The notes under the pieces were generated by a model that was not told where the DNA came from, made no database searches, and saw only the letters and a list, made by a program, of their open reading frames with translations. Of a stretch of DNA of 64,000 nt, positions 36,814 to 46,480 are shown one piece after another (positions within the stretch are counted from its first letter, which is position 1; every line of letters starts with the position of its first letter). The translations under genes were made by a program, and so were the position numbers. Source of the DNA: Pseudomonas brenneri (GTDB lineage: Bacteria > Pseudomonadota > Gammaproteobacteria > Pseudomonadales > Pseudomonadaceae); contig NZ_VFIL01000005.1 in assembly GCF_007858285.1 (NCBI RefSeq), positions 1-64,000 of the forward strand, written 5' to 3'.

Positions 36814-38943
36814 TCAGCCGTTGGGCCCTACTGTCGCGACGATAGTCACTTGCTTGTTGTCAGGAATTTCCTGATAAGCCAATACGTGCAAATTCGGTAC
36901 TGCCAGGCGTCCAAACCGCGACAACATCGCCCGGACGGGGCCGGCCACCAGCAGGATCACCGGTTGGCCCTGCATCTCCTGGCGCTGTGCGGCGTCGATC
37001 AACGAACGCTGCAGCTTTTCAGCCATGCTTGGCTCCAGCAGGACGCCCTCTTCCTGGCCTTGTCCTGCCTTCTGGATACTATTGAGCAATATTTGTTCCA
37101 ACCTTGGTTCCAAGGTGATGACAGGCAGCTCGGAGTCAAGCCCGACAATGCTTTGGACGATGGCACGCGACAAACCGACGCGCACCGCAGCCACCAGAGC
37201 GGCAGTATCTTGACTCTTGGCGGCATTGTTGGCGACGGCCTCGGCAATGCTGCGAATGTCGCGTACCGGCACCTGCTCGGCCAACAGTGCCTGCAACACC
37301 TTGAGCAACTGCGACAACGACAGGATGCCCGGCACCAGCTCTTCGGCCAGCTTTGGCGAGGCCTTGGCCAGCAATTGCATGAGTTGCTGGACTTCTTCGT
37401 GGCCAATCAACTCGTGGGAGTGCTTGTACAGAATCTGGTTGAGGTGCGTGGCGACCACCGTGCTGGCATCCACCACGGTGTAACCCAGGGACTGCGCCTG
37501 GCTACGCTGGCTGACTTCGATCCACACCGCGTCCAGGCCAAAAGCCGGATCTTTGGCGGTGATGCCGCTCAGGGTGCCAAACACCTGGCCCGGGTTGATC
37601 GCCAACTCGCGGTCCGGGTAGATCTCGGCTTCGGCCAGGGTCACGCCCATCAGCGTCAGACGGTAGGCACTGGGGGCCAGGTCGAGGTTATCGCGAATGT
37701 GTACGGTGGGCATCAAGAAGCCCAGGTCCTGGGACAATTTCTTGCGCACACCCTTGATCCGCGCCAGCAACTGGCCGCCCTGGTTGCGGTCGACCAGCGG
37801 GATCAGGCGATAGCCGACTTCCAGGCCGATCATGTCGATCGGGGTCACGTCATCCCAGCCCAACTCCTTGGTTTCCTGGGCGCGGGCCGGCGACGGCAGT
37901 AAGTCCTGCTGGCGTTCCACCTCTTTCAAGGCCTGGACCTTGACCGTGTTCTGCTTCTTCCAGAACAGGTACGCACCGCCGCCGGCCAGGGCGGCCATGC
38001 TCAGGAACGAGAAGTGCGGCATGCCCGGCACAATGCCCATGATCGCCATGATGCCGGCCGCCACGGCCAGGGCCTTGGGCGAGGAAAACATCTGGCGGTT
38101 GATCTGCTTGCCCATGTCTTCGGAGCCGGACGCACGGGTCACCATGATCGCCGCAGCTGTGGATAACAACAGTGATGGCAATTGCGCCACTAAACCGTCA
38201 CCAATGGTCAGCAAGGCGTACACCTTGCCCGCATCGCCGAAGGTCATGCCGTGCTGGAAGATCCCCACCGCCATGCCGCCGATCAGGTTGATAAACAGGA
38301 TCAGCAGGCCGGCGATGGCGTCGCCACGTACGAATTTGCTGGCACCGTCCATCGAACCGTAGAACTCGGCCTCCTGGGCCACTTCGGAACGACGGGCCTT
38401 GGCCTGGTTCTGGTCGATCAGGCCGGCGTTGAGGTCGGCGTCGATCGCCATTTGCTTGCCAGGCATGGCGTCGAGGGTAAACCGTGCGCTCACCTCGGAA
38501 ATCCGCCCGGCGCCCTTGGTCACCACCACGAAGTTGATGATCATCAGGATCGCGAACACCACGATACCGACCACGTAGTTGCCGCCGATCACCACCTCAC
38601 CAAAAGCCTGGATCACCTTGCCGGCGGCGGCGTGACCGTCCTGGCCGTGGAGCATCACCACCCGCGTGGAGGCCACGTTAAGGGCCAGGCGCAGCAGCGT
38701 GGCAACCAGCAAAATGGTGGGAAAGACCGCAAAATCCAAAGGCCGCAGCGCGTATACACACACCAGCAGCACCACGATGGACAGGGCAATGTTGAAGGTG
38801 AAGAACACGTCCAACAGGAACGGCGGCATCGGCAACATCATCATTGCCAGCATGACCAACAGCAACAACGGCACACCCAGGTTGCCTCGCGAGAGGTCCG
38901 TCAGGGTGCCACGGGCGTTGTTGAGCATTTGAGAGCGATCCAC
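36814..38943 (-). CDS. flhA: FlhA, flagellar export gate protein
   Basis: A 709-residue FHIPEP-family protein: about eight N-terminal membrane helices, the signature RISEVSARFTLDAMPGKQMA around residue 150, and a large cytosolic domain that binds chaperone-substrate complexes. The GTG at 38943 (VDRSQMLNNARG) is chosen since GAGGAA lies upstream and the family start follows; the 27 residues upstream in frame look non-coding. Preceded by a sigma-54 promoter at 39008-39023. Confidence 0.93.
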   Translation of the reverse strand: MDRSQMLNNARGTLTDLSRGNLGVPLLLLVMLAMMMLPMPPFLLDVFFTFNIALSIVVLLVCVYALRPLDFAVFPTILLVATLLRLALNVASTRVVMLHGQDGHAAAGKVIQAFGEVVIGGNYVVGIVVFAILMIINFVVVTKGAGRISEVSARFTLDAMPGKQMAIDADLNAGLIDQNQAKARRSEVAQEAEFYGSMDGASKFVRGDAIAGLLILFINLIGGMAVGIFQHGMTFGDAGKVYALLTIGDGLVAQLPSLLLSTAAAIMVTRASGSEDMGKQINRQMFSSPKALAVAAGIMAIMGIVPGMPHFSFLSMAALAGGGAYLFWKKQNTVKVQALKEVERQQDLLPSPARAQETKELGWDDVTPIDMIGLEVGYRLIPLVDRNQGGQLLARIKGVRKKLSQDLGFLMPTVHIRDNLDLAPSAYRLTLMGVTLAEAEIYPDRELAINPGQVFGTLSGITAKDPAFGLDAVWIEVSQRSQAQSLGYTVVDASTVVATHLNQILYKHSHELIGHEEVQQLMQLLAKASPKLAEELVPGILSLSQLLKVLQALLAEQVPVRDIRSIAEAVANNAAKSQDTAALVAAVRVGLSRAIVQSIVGLDSELPVITLEPRLEQILLNSIQKAGQGQEEGVLLEPSMAEKLQRSLIDAAQRQEMQGQPVILLVAGPVRAMLSRFGRLAVPNLHVLAYQEIPDNKQVTIVATVGPNG

Positions 38944-39007
38944 CACCGGTATTCCTCGTTGCCTTGAAGCAAAACTTTGACGCCAGGAGGCGACTTGGAA
39001 GGGCTTG

Positions 39008-39023
39008 TGCAAGAAGCCTTCCA
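39008..39023 (-). promoter_or_regulatory. Sigma-54 promoter of flhA
   Basis: Minus strand TGGAAGGCTTCTTGCA keeps the invariant GG-N10-GC spacing with a good TTGCA -12 element and a weaker -24. It lies 65 bases before the flhA start. RpoN/FleQ control of flhA is established in pseudomonads. Confidence 0.65.
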
Positions 39024-39065
39024 ACTTTTGCTTGAGGCATACCGGGGGAGGATTATTGTTAGCCG

Positions 39066-39269
39066 CTAGAGTGGCTGGACGTTTTCTGCCTGAATGCCTT
39101 TAGGGCCGTGGACAACCGCATATTGCACCTTTTGGCCCTCTGTCAGCGCCTTGAACCCCTCGGTTTGAATGGCCGAGAAGTGCACAAACAGATCCTCTCC
39201 CCCATCATCCTGCTTAATGAAGCCAAAGCCCTTTGAGTCGTTGAACCACTTCACAGTGCCCGTTGCCAT
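39066..39269 (-). CDS. Cold-shock domain protein (CspA family)
   Basis: A 67-residue single OB-fold cold-shock protein with RNP1 KGFGFIKQ and RNP2 LFVHFSAI, starting [11 protein letters not shown]. It binds single-stranded RNA/DNA and can act as RNA chaperone or antiterminator. The ATG at 39269 has GGGAGAAGG upstream; the longer frame runs into a REP and is rejected. It stands between flhB and flhA on the same strand, an unusual guest in the flagellar cluster. Confidence 0.93.
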   Translation of the reverse strand: MATGTVKWFNDSKGFGFIKQDDGGEDLFVHFSAIQTEGFKALTEGQKVQYAVVHGPKGIQAENVQPL

Positions 39270-39414
39270 TGCCCTTCTCCCGAAACCTTGCTTGAACATC
39301 CGCGCGCCATCAAACCGCGAAGCAGAGGCGGTGGCTACTGTCAGAGTTGACAGGTAGACATGGGGGGCAAGCGATGCTAGTTGCCAGGCATTGATGCTTG
39401 CTACCTGTTCGGAC

Positions 39415-39486
39415 GCCATCGCGGGCAAGCCCGGCTCCCACATTTGACCGAGATCAACTGTGGGAGCCGGGCTTGCCCGCGATGGC
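39415..39486. repeat. REP pair downstream of flhB
   Basis: Perfect 28-base arms (39415-39442 and 39459-39486) sharing GGGAGCCGGGCTTGCCCGCG, with a 16-base spacer. It follows the flhB stop by 7 bases and probably ends or stabilises the fliLMNOPQR-flhB message. The rest of 39270-39414 is the leader of the cold-shock gene. Confidence 0.92.
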
Positions 39487-39493
39487 TCAAAAC

Positions 39494-40630
39494 TCAGGAA
39501 TCGCGCTGCAAATCCGGCGGAATCGGCAAATCCTTGAGCGGATCCGGTCGCTTGCCCTTGCCCGCACGGTATTGGCGAATCTGATAGACATAGGCCAACA
39601 CCTGCGCCACCGCCAGATACAGCCCGGCCGGGATCTCTTGTTCAAGGTCGGTGGAGTAGAAGATCGAACGCGCCAGCGCCGGCGACTCCAGCAGCAAAAT
39701 GTCGTTGGCCTGGGCGATTTCGCGGATTTTCAAGGCGGTAAAGTCGCTGCCCTTGGCCAGCAACATCGGTGCGCCGCCCTTCTCGGCGTCGTACTTGAGC
39801 GCCACCGCATAGTGGGTCGGGTTGGTAATGACCACATCGGCATCCGGTACCGAAGCCATCATCTTGCGCTGGGACATCTCGCGTTGCAGCTGACGGATAC
39901 GCTGCTTCACTTCCGGCTTGCCTTCCTGATCCTTGTGCTCGTCACGCACTTCTTGCTTGGTCATCAGCAGCTTCTTGTGGCTTTCCCACAGCTGGATCGG
40001 CGCATCCACCGCCGCAATCAGGATCAGCCCGCAGGCCATCCACAACGCACTCCACCCCACCAGTTGCACGCTATGAATGATTGCCAGCTCCAGCGGTTCA
40101 TGGGCGATGCGCAACAAGTCGTCGATATCCGACTTGAGCACCACCAGCGCCACAAACAAGATGATGAAGAACTTCGCCAATGCCTTGAGCAGTTCCACCA
40201 CGGCCTTGGCCGAGAACATGCGCTTGATCCCGGCCGCCGGGTTCATGCGGCTGAATTTGGGCGCCAGGCTGCCGGCCGCGAACAACCAGCCACCGAGGGA
40301 AATCGGCCCGATCAGCGCCGCCAGCAGCAAGGTGATCAGCACCGGTTGCGAGGCCAGGATCGCTATCTTCCCCGAGTGCAGCAGGTAGATGCCCATGGCG
40401 CGCGGGTCAAGCAGCACTTCCCGGGGCAGGGAAAAGCTGTGCTTCATGATCTCCATCAGGTCCTGGGCCAGGCCGCCGCCGTAGATCAACAGGCCGCCGG
40501 CCCCGGCGAGCATCACCGCCAGGGTGTTGAGCTCTTTGGAACGGGCAATTTCGCCCTTTTCCCTGGAGTCCTTTTTCCGTTTCTCCGTGGGGTCTTCTGT
40601 TTTGTCCTGACCACTCTCGCTCTCGGCCAT
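39494..40630 (-). CDS. flhB: FlhB, flagellar export switch protein
   Basis: 378 residues with four membrane helices and a cytosolic domain containing the autocleavage site NPTH at 270-273. Cleavage, together with FliK, switches export from rod/hook to filament proteins. The N-terminus is charged ([20 protein letters not shown]), as in the family. Last gene of the fliL operon, 3 bases after fliR. Confidence 0.96.
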   Translation of the reverse strand: MAESESGQDKTEDPTEKRKKDSREKGEIARSKELNTLAVMLAGAGGLLIYGGGLAQDLMEIMKHSFSLPREVLLDPRAMGIYLLHSGKIAILASQPVLITLLLAALIGPISLGGWLFAAGSLAPKFSRMNPAAGIKRMFSAKAVVELLKALAKFFIILFVALVVLKSDIDDLLRIAHEPLELAIIHSVQLVGWSALWMACGLILIAAVDAPIQLWESHKKLLMTKQEVRDEHKDQEGKPEVKQRIRQLQREMSQRKMMASVPDADVVITNPTHYAVALKYDAEKGGAPMLLAKGSDFTALKIREIAQANDILLLESPALARSIFYSTDLEQEIPAGLYLAVAQVLAYVYQIRQYRAGKGKRPDPLKDLPIPPDLQRDS

Positions 40631-40633
40631 GGC

Positions 40634-41419
40634 TCAGCGCGCCCGTGCCAGATCACGTAAGAACTGCAGGGCATCACTGGCCAGCGGTTGATACTGATTG
40701 AGAATGTCGGCCAGGCCGATCCAGAAAATCCCCAGGCCCAACACCAGGGTCAGCGGGAAACCAATAGCAAAAATGTTCAACTGCGGCGCGGCACGGGTCA
40801 TCACGCCGAAGGCAATGTTGACCACCAGCAGCGCAGTGATCGCCGGCAACACCAGCAACAATGACGCGCCCAGCACCCAACTGAGGCGCCCGACCACTTC
40901 CCAGAAGTGGTTGACGATCAAGCCCTCGCCTACCGGCAAGGTGGTGAAGCTCTCGGTGAGGATTTCGAAGGCCACCAGATGGCCGTTCATGGCCAAAAAC
41001 AGCAGGGTCACCAGCATGGTCAGAAATTGCCCGATCACCGCCACCGACACGCCGTTGGTGGGGTCGACCATGGACGCGAAGCCCATGCCCATCTGGATCG
41101 AGACGATTTGCCCGGCAATCACAAACGCCTGGAAGAACAGGGTCAAAGAGAAGCCCATCAAGGCGCCAATCAGGATTTGTTCGGCAATCAGCAGCAATGC
41201 ACTGAGGTCCAGGGCATTGACCGGTGGCATCGCCGGCAATGTCGGCACAATGACCACAGTGATCGCCACGGTGAAGAACAGGCGCACACGCTTGGGCACC
41301 AGGGTCGTGCCGATCACCGGCATGGTCATCAGCATCGCGCCCACGCGAAACAGCGGCAGGATGAACGCGGCCACCCACGTGCTGATCTGGGTGTCGGTCA
41401 ATGCCAGCAAGGACTGCAT
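40634..41419 (-). CDS. fliR: FliR, flagellar export gate subunit
   Basis: A 261-residue polytopic membrane protein (WVAAFILPLFRVGAMLMTMPVIG at the N-terminus) that forms the export-gate core with FliP and FliQ. Length and six hydrophobic segments agree with the family. It follows fliQ by 4 bases. Confidence 0.94.
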   Translation of the reverse strand: MQSLLALTDTQISTWVAAFILPLFRVGAMLMTMPVIGTTLVPKRVRLFFTVAITVVIVPTLPAMPPVNALDLSALLLIAEQILIGALMGFSLTLFFQAFVIAGQIVSIQMGMGFASMVDPTNGVSVAVIGQFLTMLVTLLFLAMNGHLVAFEILTESFTTLPVGEGLIVNHFWEVVGRLSWVLGASLLLVLPAITALLVVNIAFGVMTRAAPQLNIFAIGFPLTLVLGLGIFWIGLADILNQYQPLASDALQFLRDLARAR

Positions 41420-41423
41420 CAGG

Positions 41424-41693
41424 TCAGCCGATCAACTGCGGAATACTGCCGTACAGCTGCAGGATGTATTCCATGAAGGTCTGCACCAGCCAGGGCCCGG
41501 CAACGATCAGCGTGACCAGCATCACCAACAAACGCGGGAGGAAGCTCAAGGTCTGTTCGTTGATCTGCGTGGCAGCCTGGAACATCGCCACCAGCAAACC
41601 CACCAACAGGCTGGGCACCACCAGCACCGCGACCATCAGGGTGGTCAGCCACAGTGCTTCGCGAAACAGGTCGACGGCGACTTCCGGAGTCAT
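41424..41693 (-). CDS. fliQ: FliQ, flagellar export gate subunit
   Basis: 89 residues with two hydrophobic hairpin helices and the family start TPEVAVDLFREALWLTTLM. Part of the FliPQR export gate. It lies 4 bases after fliP. Confidence 0.95.
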   Translation of the reverse strand: MTPEVAVDLFREALWLTTLMVAVLVVPSLLVGLLVAMFQAATQINEQTLSFLPRLLVMLVTLIVAGPWLVQTFMEYILQLYGSIPQLIG

Positions 41694-41697
41694 GGCG

Positions 41698-42441
41698 CTA
41701 TACCCCTCCGAAACTGCCGGCGAGGGTGCCGATAATCAGCGCCCAACCATCCACCAGCACAAACAGCATGATCTTGAACGGCAACGAAATGATCAGCGGC
41801 GACAGCATCATCATACCCATGGCCATCAGCACACTGGCCACCACCAGGTCGATGATCAGGAACGGGATGAAGATCATGAAGCCGATCTGGAATGCAGTCT
41901 TGAGCTCCGAGGTCACGAACGCCGGCACCAGGATGGTCAACGGCGCCTGGTCGGGGCTGGCAATATCGGTACGCTTGGACAGGCGTACAAACAGCTCCAG
42001 ATCGCTGGAGCGGGTCTGCGATAGCATGAAGTCCTTGATCGGGCCCTGGGCCTTGTCCACCGCGTCCTGGGCTGTGAGCTTCTCGGCCAGGTAGGGTTGC
42101 AGGGCTTGCTGGTTCACCTTGTCAAACACCGGCGCCATGATGAACAACGTCAGGAACAGGGCCATGCCGGTGAGGATCTGGTTCGACGGCGTCTGCTGCA
42201 AACCCAGGGCCTGACGCAGAATCGAGAACACAATGATGATGCGAGTGAAGCTGGTCATGAGCATGACGAACGCCGGGATAAAACTCAGCGCCGTCATGAT
42301 CAGCAGGATCTGCAGGCTGACCGAATATTCCTGGGCCCCGGCCGCGTTGGTGCCCAGGGTGATCGCCGGGATCGACAACGGGTCGGCGCCGAACGCCAAG
42401 GGCGCGGCCAGCAACAGCATGAGCGCCAATAGAACGCGCAT
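41698..42441 (-). CDS. fliP: FliP, flagellar export gate subunit
   Basis: A 247-residue protein with a cleavable signal peptide ([18 protein letters not shown]) and four further helices, containing [27 protein letters not shown] and [16 protein letters not shown]. It forms the gate ring with FliQ and FliR. Overlaps the fliO stop by one base. Confidence 0.96.
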   Translation of the reverse strand: MRVLLALMLLLAAPLAFGADPLSIPAITLGTNAAGAQEYSVSLQILLIMTALSFIPAFVMLMTSFTRIIIVFSILRQALGLQQTPSNQILTGMALFLTLFIMAPVFDKVNQQALQPYLAEKLTAQDAVDKAQGPIKDFMLSQTRSSDLELFVRLSKRTDIASPDQAPLTILVPAFVTSELKTAFQIGFMIFIPFLIIDLVVASVLMAMGMMMLSPLIISLPFKIMLFVLVDGWALIIGTLAGSFGGV

Positions 42442-42875
42442 TACTTCTTATCCTTCTGGTCCTTGCCCATCAGCTCCATCAGGCGCTGGGCGAACTCCGG
42501 GGTGGCGGCCTCGGTCTGGGCCACGCTCACCGGATGCTTGAGCACGTGCAGCGGGGTAATACGACCAGGCGTCAGGCCGAGCAGGATCTGCTCTTCGCCC
42601 ACCTGCACCAGCACCAGGCGATCCCGCGCGCCCAAGGCCCGCGAACCCACCAGCTCGATGACCTGGGCATTGCCCGGGCCGATCCGCTGCACCCGGCGCA
42701 ACAGCCAGGCGAGGACGAAGATCAACCCCACCACCAGCAGCAGGCCGAGCACCAACTGAGTCAGTTGCCCGGCCACATTGCCACCGACGGCCGGTGCAGC
42801 GGCCAAGGCCACCGGCTCAGCCGCGAATGCGCCCAGTGGCAGCGCCCACAACAGTCCCACCACCCAGCGACTCAT
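42441..42875 (-). CDS. fliO: FliO, flagellar export scaffold protein
   Basis: A 144-residue protein with a signal-like N-terminus, one strong transmembrane helix ([24 protein letters not shown]) and a cytosolic domain ([24 protein letters not shown]). It helps assemble the FliP complex. Ends in basic KDQKDKK. It begins one base after fliN. Confidence 0.92.
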   Translation of the reverse strand: MSRWVVGLLWALPLGAFAAEPVALAAAPAVGGNVAGQLTQLVLGLLLVVGLIFVLAWLLRRVQRIGPGNAQVIELVGSRALGARDRLVLVQVGEEQILLGLTPGRITPLHVLKHPVSVAQTEAATPEFAQRLMELMGKDQKDKK

Positions 42876-42876
42876 C

Positions 42877-43344
42877 TCAGCGCAGCTTCTTGATGCGTTC
42901 GCTGGGGCTGATCACGTCAGTCAGGCGGATGCCGAACTTTTCGTTGACCACCACCACTTCGCCATGGGCGATCAGCGTGCCGTTGACCAACACATCCAGC
43001 GGCTCGCCGGCCAGGCGGTCAAGCTCGATCACCGAACCCTGGTTGAGTTGCAGCAGGTTGCGGATGTTGATTTCAGTGCTGCCCACTTCCATGGAGATCG
43101 ATACCGGGATATCGAGGATCACGTCCAGGTTCGGACCATCGAGCGATACCGGCTCATGGTTCTTCGGCACGCTGCCGAACTCTTCCATGGGCAAGCGGTT
43201 GCCCACCGGTGCAGTGGCAGCATCGGCCGCCAGCAAAGCGTCGATATCGTCCTGGCCTACATCGCCGGTTTCTTCCAGGGCAGCGGCCCATTCATCGGCC
43301 AGGGCCTGGTCTTCGGCGGAAGTGTTTTCGTGTTCGGTAGCCAT
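42877..43344 (-). CDS. fliN: FliN, flagellar switch protein with N-terminal CheY-dock-like motif
   Basis: A 155-residue switch protein. The C-terminal 80 residues form the SpoA/C-ring domain (LDVILDIPVSISMEVGSTEINIRNLLQLNQGSVIELDRLAGEPLDVLVN). The N-terminal extension contains GQDDIDALLAAD at residues 30-41, nearly identical to the CheY-binding start of FliM. The ATG at 43344 has GAGGAC upstream; 7 further codons upstream are rejected. Confidence 0.94.
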   Translation of the reverse strand: MATEHENTSAEDQALADEWAAALEETGDVGQDDIDALLAADAATAPVGNRLPMEEFGSVPKNHEPVSLDGPNLDVILDIPVSISMEVGSTEINIRNLLQLNQGSVIELDRLAGEPLDVLVNGTLIAHGEVVVVNEKFGIRLTDVISPSERIKKLR

Positions 43345-43386
43345 TACATGTCCTCGGCGCAGCAAAAAACAGGAGTTAGAGGGGAA

Positions 43387-44355
43387 TCAGCGACGGTTGA
43401 TCGGCTCGACCACTTGCAACGCCAGGTTGCCTTTGTGGGAACCGAGCTTGACCTTGAACGACGGCACGCCGTTGGCGCGCATGATCAATTCGTCTGGCAA
43501 CTCGACAGGGATCACATCCCCCGGCTGCATATGCAAAATGTCCCGCAGGCGCAACTGGCGACGCGCCACGGTGGCGCTCAGCGGCACATCGACATCCAGC
43601 AGGTCTTCGCGCAGGGCCTTGACCCAGCGTTCGTCCTGGTCGTCGAGGTCGGACTGGAAGCCCGCATCGAGCATCTCGCGCACCGGTTCGATCATCGAGT
43701 ACGGCATGGTCACGTGCAGGTCGCCGCCCCCGCCATCGAGTTCGATATGGAAAGTGGAGACCACAATGGCTTCGCTGGGCCCGACGATGTTGGCCATGGC
43801 CGGGTTCACTTCCGAGTTGATGTACTCGAAATTGACTTCCATGATCGCCTGCCAGGCTTCTTTCAAGTCGACGAAGGCCTGCTCCAGCACCATGCGTACT
43901 ACGCGCAATTCGGTGGGGGTGAATTCGCGGCCTTCGATCTTGGCGTGACGGCCGTCACCGCCGAAGAAGTTGTCCACCAGCTTGAACACCAGCTTGGCGT
44001 CGAGGATGAACAGCGCGGTACCGCGCAGCGGCTTGATCTTGACCAGGTTGAGGCTGGTGGGCACGTACAGCGAGTGCACGTATTCACCGAACTTCATCAC
44101 CTGCACGCCGCCCACCGCTACGTCTGCCGAACGGCGCAGCATGTTGAACATGCTGATCCGGGTGTAGCGGGCGAAACGCTCGTTGATCATTTCCAGGGTC
44201 GGCATGCGTCCACGGACGATGCGATCCTGGCTGGTCAGGTCATAACTTTTGACGCTGCCGGGCTCGGCAGCCATTTCGGTCTGTACCAGACCATCGTCGA
44301 CGCCATGTAACAGGGCGTCGATTTCATCCTGGGACAGCAGGTCTTGCACGGCCAT
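43387..44355 (-). CDS. fliM: FliM, flagellar motor switch protein
   Basis: 322 residues: N-terminal CheY-P-binding peptide LLSQDEIDALLHG (6-18), central GGVQ/GG-type middle domain (around residue 75) and C-terminal SpoA domain. It forms the C-ring with FliG and FliN and reverses rotation when CheY-P binds. It starts 9 bases after fliL. Confidence 0.96.
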   Translation of the reverse strand: MAVQDLLSQDEIDALLHGVDDGLVQTEMAAEPGSVKSYDLTSQDRIVRGRMPTLEMINERFARYTRISMFNMLRRSADVAVGGVQVMKFGEYVHSLYVPTSLNLVKIKPLRGTALFILDAKLVFKLVDNFFGGDGRHAKIEGREFTPTELRVVRMVLEQAFVDLKEAWQAIMEVNFEYINSEVNPAMANIVGPSEAIVVSTFHIELDGGGGDLHVTMPYSMIEPVREMLDAGFQSDLDDQDERWVKALREDLLDVDVPLSATVARRQLRLRDILHMQPGDVIPVELPDELIMRANGVPSFKVKLGSHKGNLALQVVEPINRR

Positions 44356-44364
44356 GTCGTGATC

Positions 44365-44865
44365 CTACTGCAATACGAAATTAGTGAAGAGCGCCTGCTC
44401 GACCACGACTTTGCCCAGTTCTTTCTGGGCCACTTCCTGCACGCTGGCAGTGACCTTCTGGCGCAGCATTTCCTGGCCCACCGGGGTGGCCAGGCTGTCG
44501 AAACTCTGCCCGGAGAACAGCATCACCAGGTTGTTGCGGATCACCGGCATATGCACCTTGAGGGCATCCAGGTCCGCCTGGTTGCGCGCCAGCAGGGAAA
44601 TGCTCACCTGCAGGTAGCGTTGCCGACCGTTCTGGTTGTAGTTGGCGACAAAGGCCGGAAGCATCTGCTCGAAGATTGCCGGTTGCTTGACGTTGGTCGC
44701 GGTCTCGGCCGCAGGTGCAGGCTTGCTCTGGGCGCTGTGCATGAAGTACCAGGTAGCGCCCACCGACACGCCGATGGCCAATAACAAGGCCACGACGATC
44801 AACAGGATCATCTTGAGCTTGCTCTTGCCTGCAGGTGCTGTTGCTGCGTCGTCACTCTTCGCCAT
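44365..44865 (-). CDS. fliL: FliL, stator-associated basal body protein
   Basis: A 166-residue protein with one N-terminal transmembrane helix (LKMILLIVVALLLAIGVSVGATWYF) and a periplasmic stomatin-like domain (NYNQNGRQRYLQVSISLLARNQADL). It supports stator function. First gene of fliLMNOPQR-flhB, with a sigma-54 promoter 50-66 bases upstream. Confidence 0.94.
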   Translation of the reverse strand: MAKSDDAATAPAGKSKLKMILLIVVALLLAIGVSVGATWYFMHSAQSKPAPAAETATNVKQPAIFEQMLPAFVANYNQNGRQRYLQVSISLLARNQADLDALKVHMPVIRNNLVMLFSGQSFDSLATPVGQEMLRQKVTASVQEVAQKELGKVVVEQALFTNFVLQ

Positions 44866-44915
44866 GCCAATAATCCGTCACTATTCGGGGTTTCATAGAT
44901 CCACGGGAAGGCAAG

Positions 44916-44931
44916 AGCAAGTGTTATGCCA
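44916..44931 (-). promoter_or_regulatory. Sigma-54 promoter of the fliL operon
   Basis: Minus strand TGGCATAACACTTGCT matches TGGCAC-N5-TTGCW at all but one position and has the GG-N10-GC spacing. It lies 51 bases before the fliL start codon and downstream of the REP pair. Confidence 0.8.
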
Positions 44932-44967
44932 GAGTTGTCACGGATTTCAGCAACGCTACAAAACCAG

Positions 44968-45056
44968 TGTGGGAGCTGGCTTGCCTGCGATAGCGGTGTG
45001 TCAGGCACGAGCTATATTGCTGACCCACCGCTATCGCAGGCAAGCCAGCTCCCACA
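44968..45056. repeat. REP pair between fliK and fliL
   Basis: Perfect 31-base arms (44968-44998 and 45026-45056) containing GGGAGCTGGCTTGCCTGCGA. It lies between the fliK stop (45068) and the fliL sigma-54 promoter, insulating fliK from the fliL operon. Confidence 0.93.
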
Positions 45057-45067
45057 GAGGTCAGGTT

Positions 45068-46390
45068 TCAGGCGTAGTAGTCCACGGCGCTGGAGCCGAT
45101 GACGGATTGGGCTATCGGCGCCGCCACTTCGGTGGCTTCGCCGGCAAGGCCGGTGTCATGCCCATCGTTGTGCCCACCGCTGCCGCTGACTCCCCGCGCC
45201 TGGTTCTGCTGTTGCTCCTGACCCTGGCCCTGCCAGCCACGGGACTGGTCGGAGACATTCACGTCAACCTGGCCCATGCCCTGCTGGGCGAACATTTCCC
45301 GCAGGCGCCCGGACTGGCTTTCCAGGGCCTCGCGCACGGCGGCGTGGCCGCTCATGAAGTTGACCTGGGCCTGCTGGTCAGCGGTCATGTTCACGCGGAT
45401 ATCCAGGCGGCCCAACTCGGCAGGCTGTAATTGGATATCGGCGGACTTGAGGTTGATGCTGGACAGGTACATGACCCGGTTCACCACTTCCTCGGTCCAG
45501 CCACTCTGATGCATGGCCAGCGGCTGGTTATTGAGCGGCAAGGCGTTGGCGGTCTTGGGCGTGGCGGCCTGGGTCAGGGCGGCCAGGCGATTGGCAAAGT
45601 CATCGACGCGGGTGTCGCTGCTCGCGCCCTTCAAATCCTTGAGGCCCTCTTCGATCAGGCCGCTGAAAGCCTTCTCGCCCCCCTGGTCGGTACTGTCCTT
45701 GGCCGCTTGCTGATCGACCATCGCCGCCAGGCCGTTAGTGAAGTTCTGCGCGGCGGTAGGCTCAGCCTGGGTCGGCGCGGCTTTTTGCGCTGCCTGGCTG
45801 CTGGCGGAGACATGCCCGCCCTGCTCCATCGCCAGGCGCACGGCCGGCAATGCATCCAATGGATCGGCCTCGGGGTCGAAGGTTGGCGCAACCTCTTCGG
45901 TGACCGGCGCGGTGGTCACGAGCAACGGCGCCACGGCGTCATCCACCACGGCGGCCGGGACAGCAACCGGAGCCGGCGTGACCGCCGCGATCAGCGCCGG
46001 GTCAACCACCGGATCGGCCACCGGCTGTACAGCCAATGCCGGATCCTTGCCGGTGCTTGTCTCGTCATCGCGGCTGGCCGTCTTGTCGTCCTTGACCTGC
46101 GGGCTGGCAGGCAAGGTCTTGCCGCTATCGGCAACCGCTGGGGTGCCAGCGGCAGGCTTGTCGTTGCCCACCTCTTTCTTGGCACTGACATCCGCCGGCT
46201 TGTCACGGCTTGGCTTGGGCGCCATATCGGTGGCCTTGGCAGGCGCAACGCTGGACTCCTTGGCGAACACCTGGGCAAAGCCTGGCGCTTTGGCCCGCGC
46301 GTCCACGGCCACTGCCTGGGCATTGACGGAGGAAGCCTGAGGCTTGACCGCGGGGGCGGCCTGCAGGAGCGAGTTAGGGGCGAGAGGCAT
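45068..46390 (-). CDS. fliK: FliK, flagellar hook-length control protein
   Basis: A 440-residue secreted ruler. A long Ala/Pro/Val-rich, low-complexity N-terminal part is followed by the conserved Flg_hook domain (LQPAELGRLDIRVNMTADQQAQVNF...LREMFAQQGMGQVDVNV) that acts on FlhB. The C-terminus is Gln/Gly-rich. GGAG lies about 9 bases upstream of the ATG and a sigma-54 promoter further up. Confidence 0.93.
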   Translation of the reverse strand: MPLAPNSLLQAAPAVKPQASSVNAQAVAVDARAKAPGFAQVFAKESSVAPAKATDMAPKPSRDKPADVSAKKEVGNDKPAAGTPAVADSGKTLPASPQVKDDKTASRDDETSTGKDPALAVQPVADPVVDPALIAAVTPAPVAVPAAVVDDAVAPLLVTTAPVTEEVAPTFDPEADPLDALPAVRLAMEQGGHVSASSQAAQKAAPTQAEPTAAQNFTNGLAAMVDQQAAKDSTDQGGEKAFSGLIEEGLKDLKGASSDTRVDDFANRLAALTQAATPKTANALPLNNQPLAMHQSGWTEEVVNRVMYLSSINLKSADIQLQPAELGRLDIRVNMTADQQAQVNFMSGHAAVREALESQSGRLREMFAQQGMGQVDVNVSDQSRGWQGQGQEQQQNQARGVSGSGGHNDGHDTGLAGEATEVAAPIAQSVIGSSAVDYYA

Positions 46391-46439
46391 AGGTCTGGTC
46401 TCCGCTGCGCAGGGTCGAGGGCGCAGTCAAGAGAGATAG

Positions 46440-46455
46440 AGCAAAAGTCGGGCCA
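46440..46455 (-). promoter_or_regulatory. Sigma-54 promoter of fliK
   Basis: Minus strand TGGCCCGACTTTTGCT has the GG-N10-GC core and a TTGCT -12. It lies 50 bases before the fliK start and overlaps a 7-bp hairpin (GGGCCGG/CTGGCCC) that could act as a weak end for the upstream hptB message. Confidence 0.7.
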
Positions 46456-46480
46456 GCTTTGCCAACCGGCCCATTGAACC

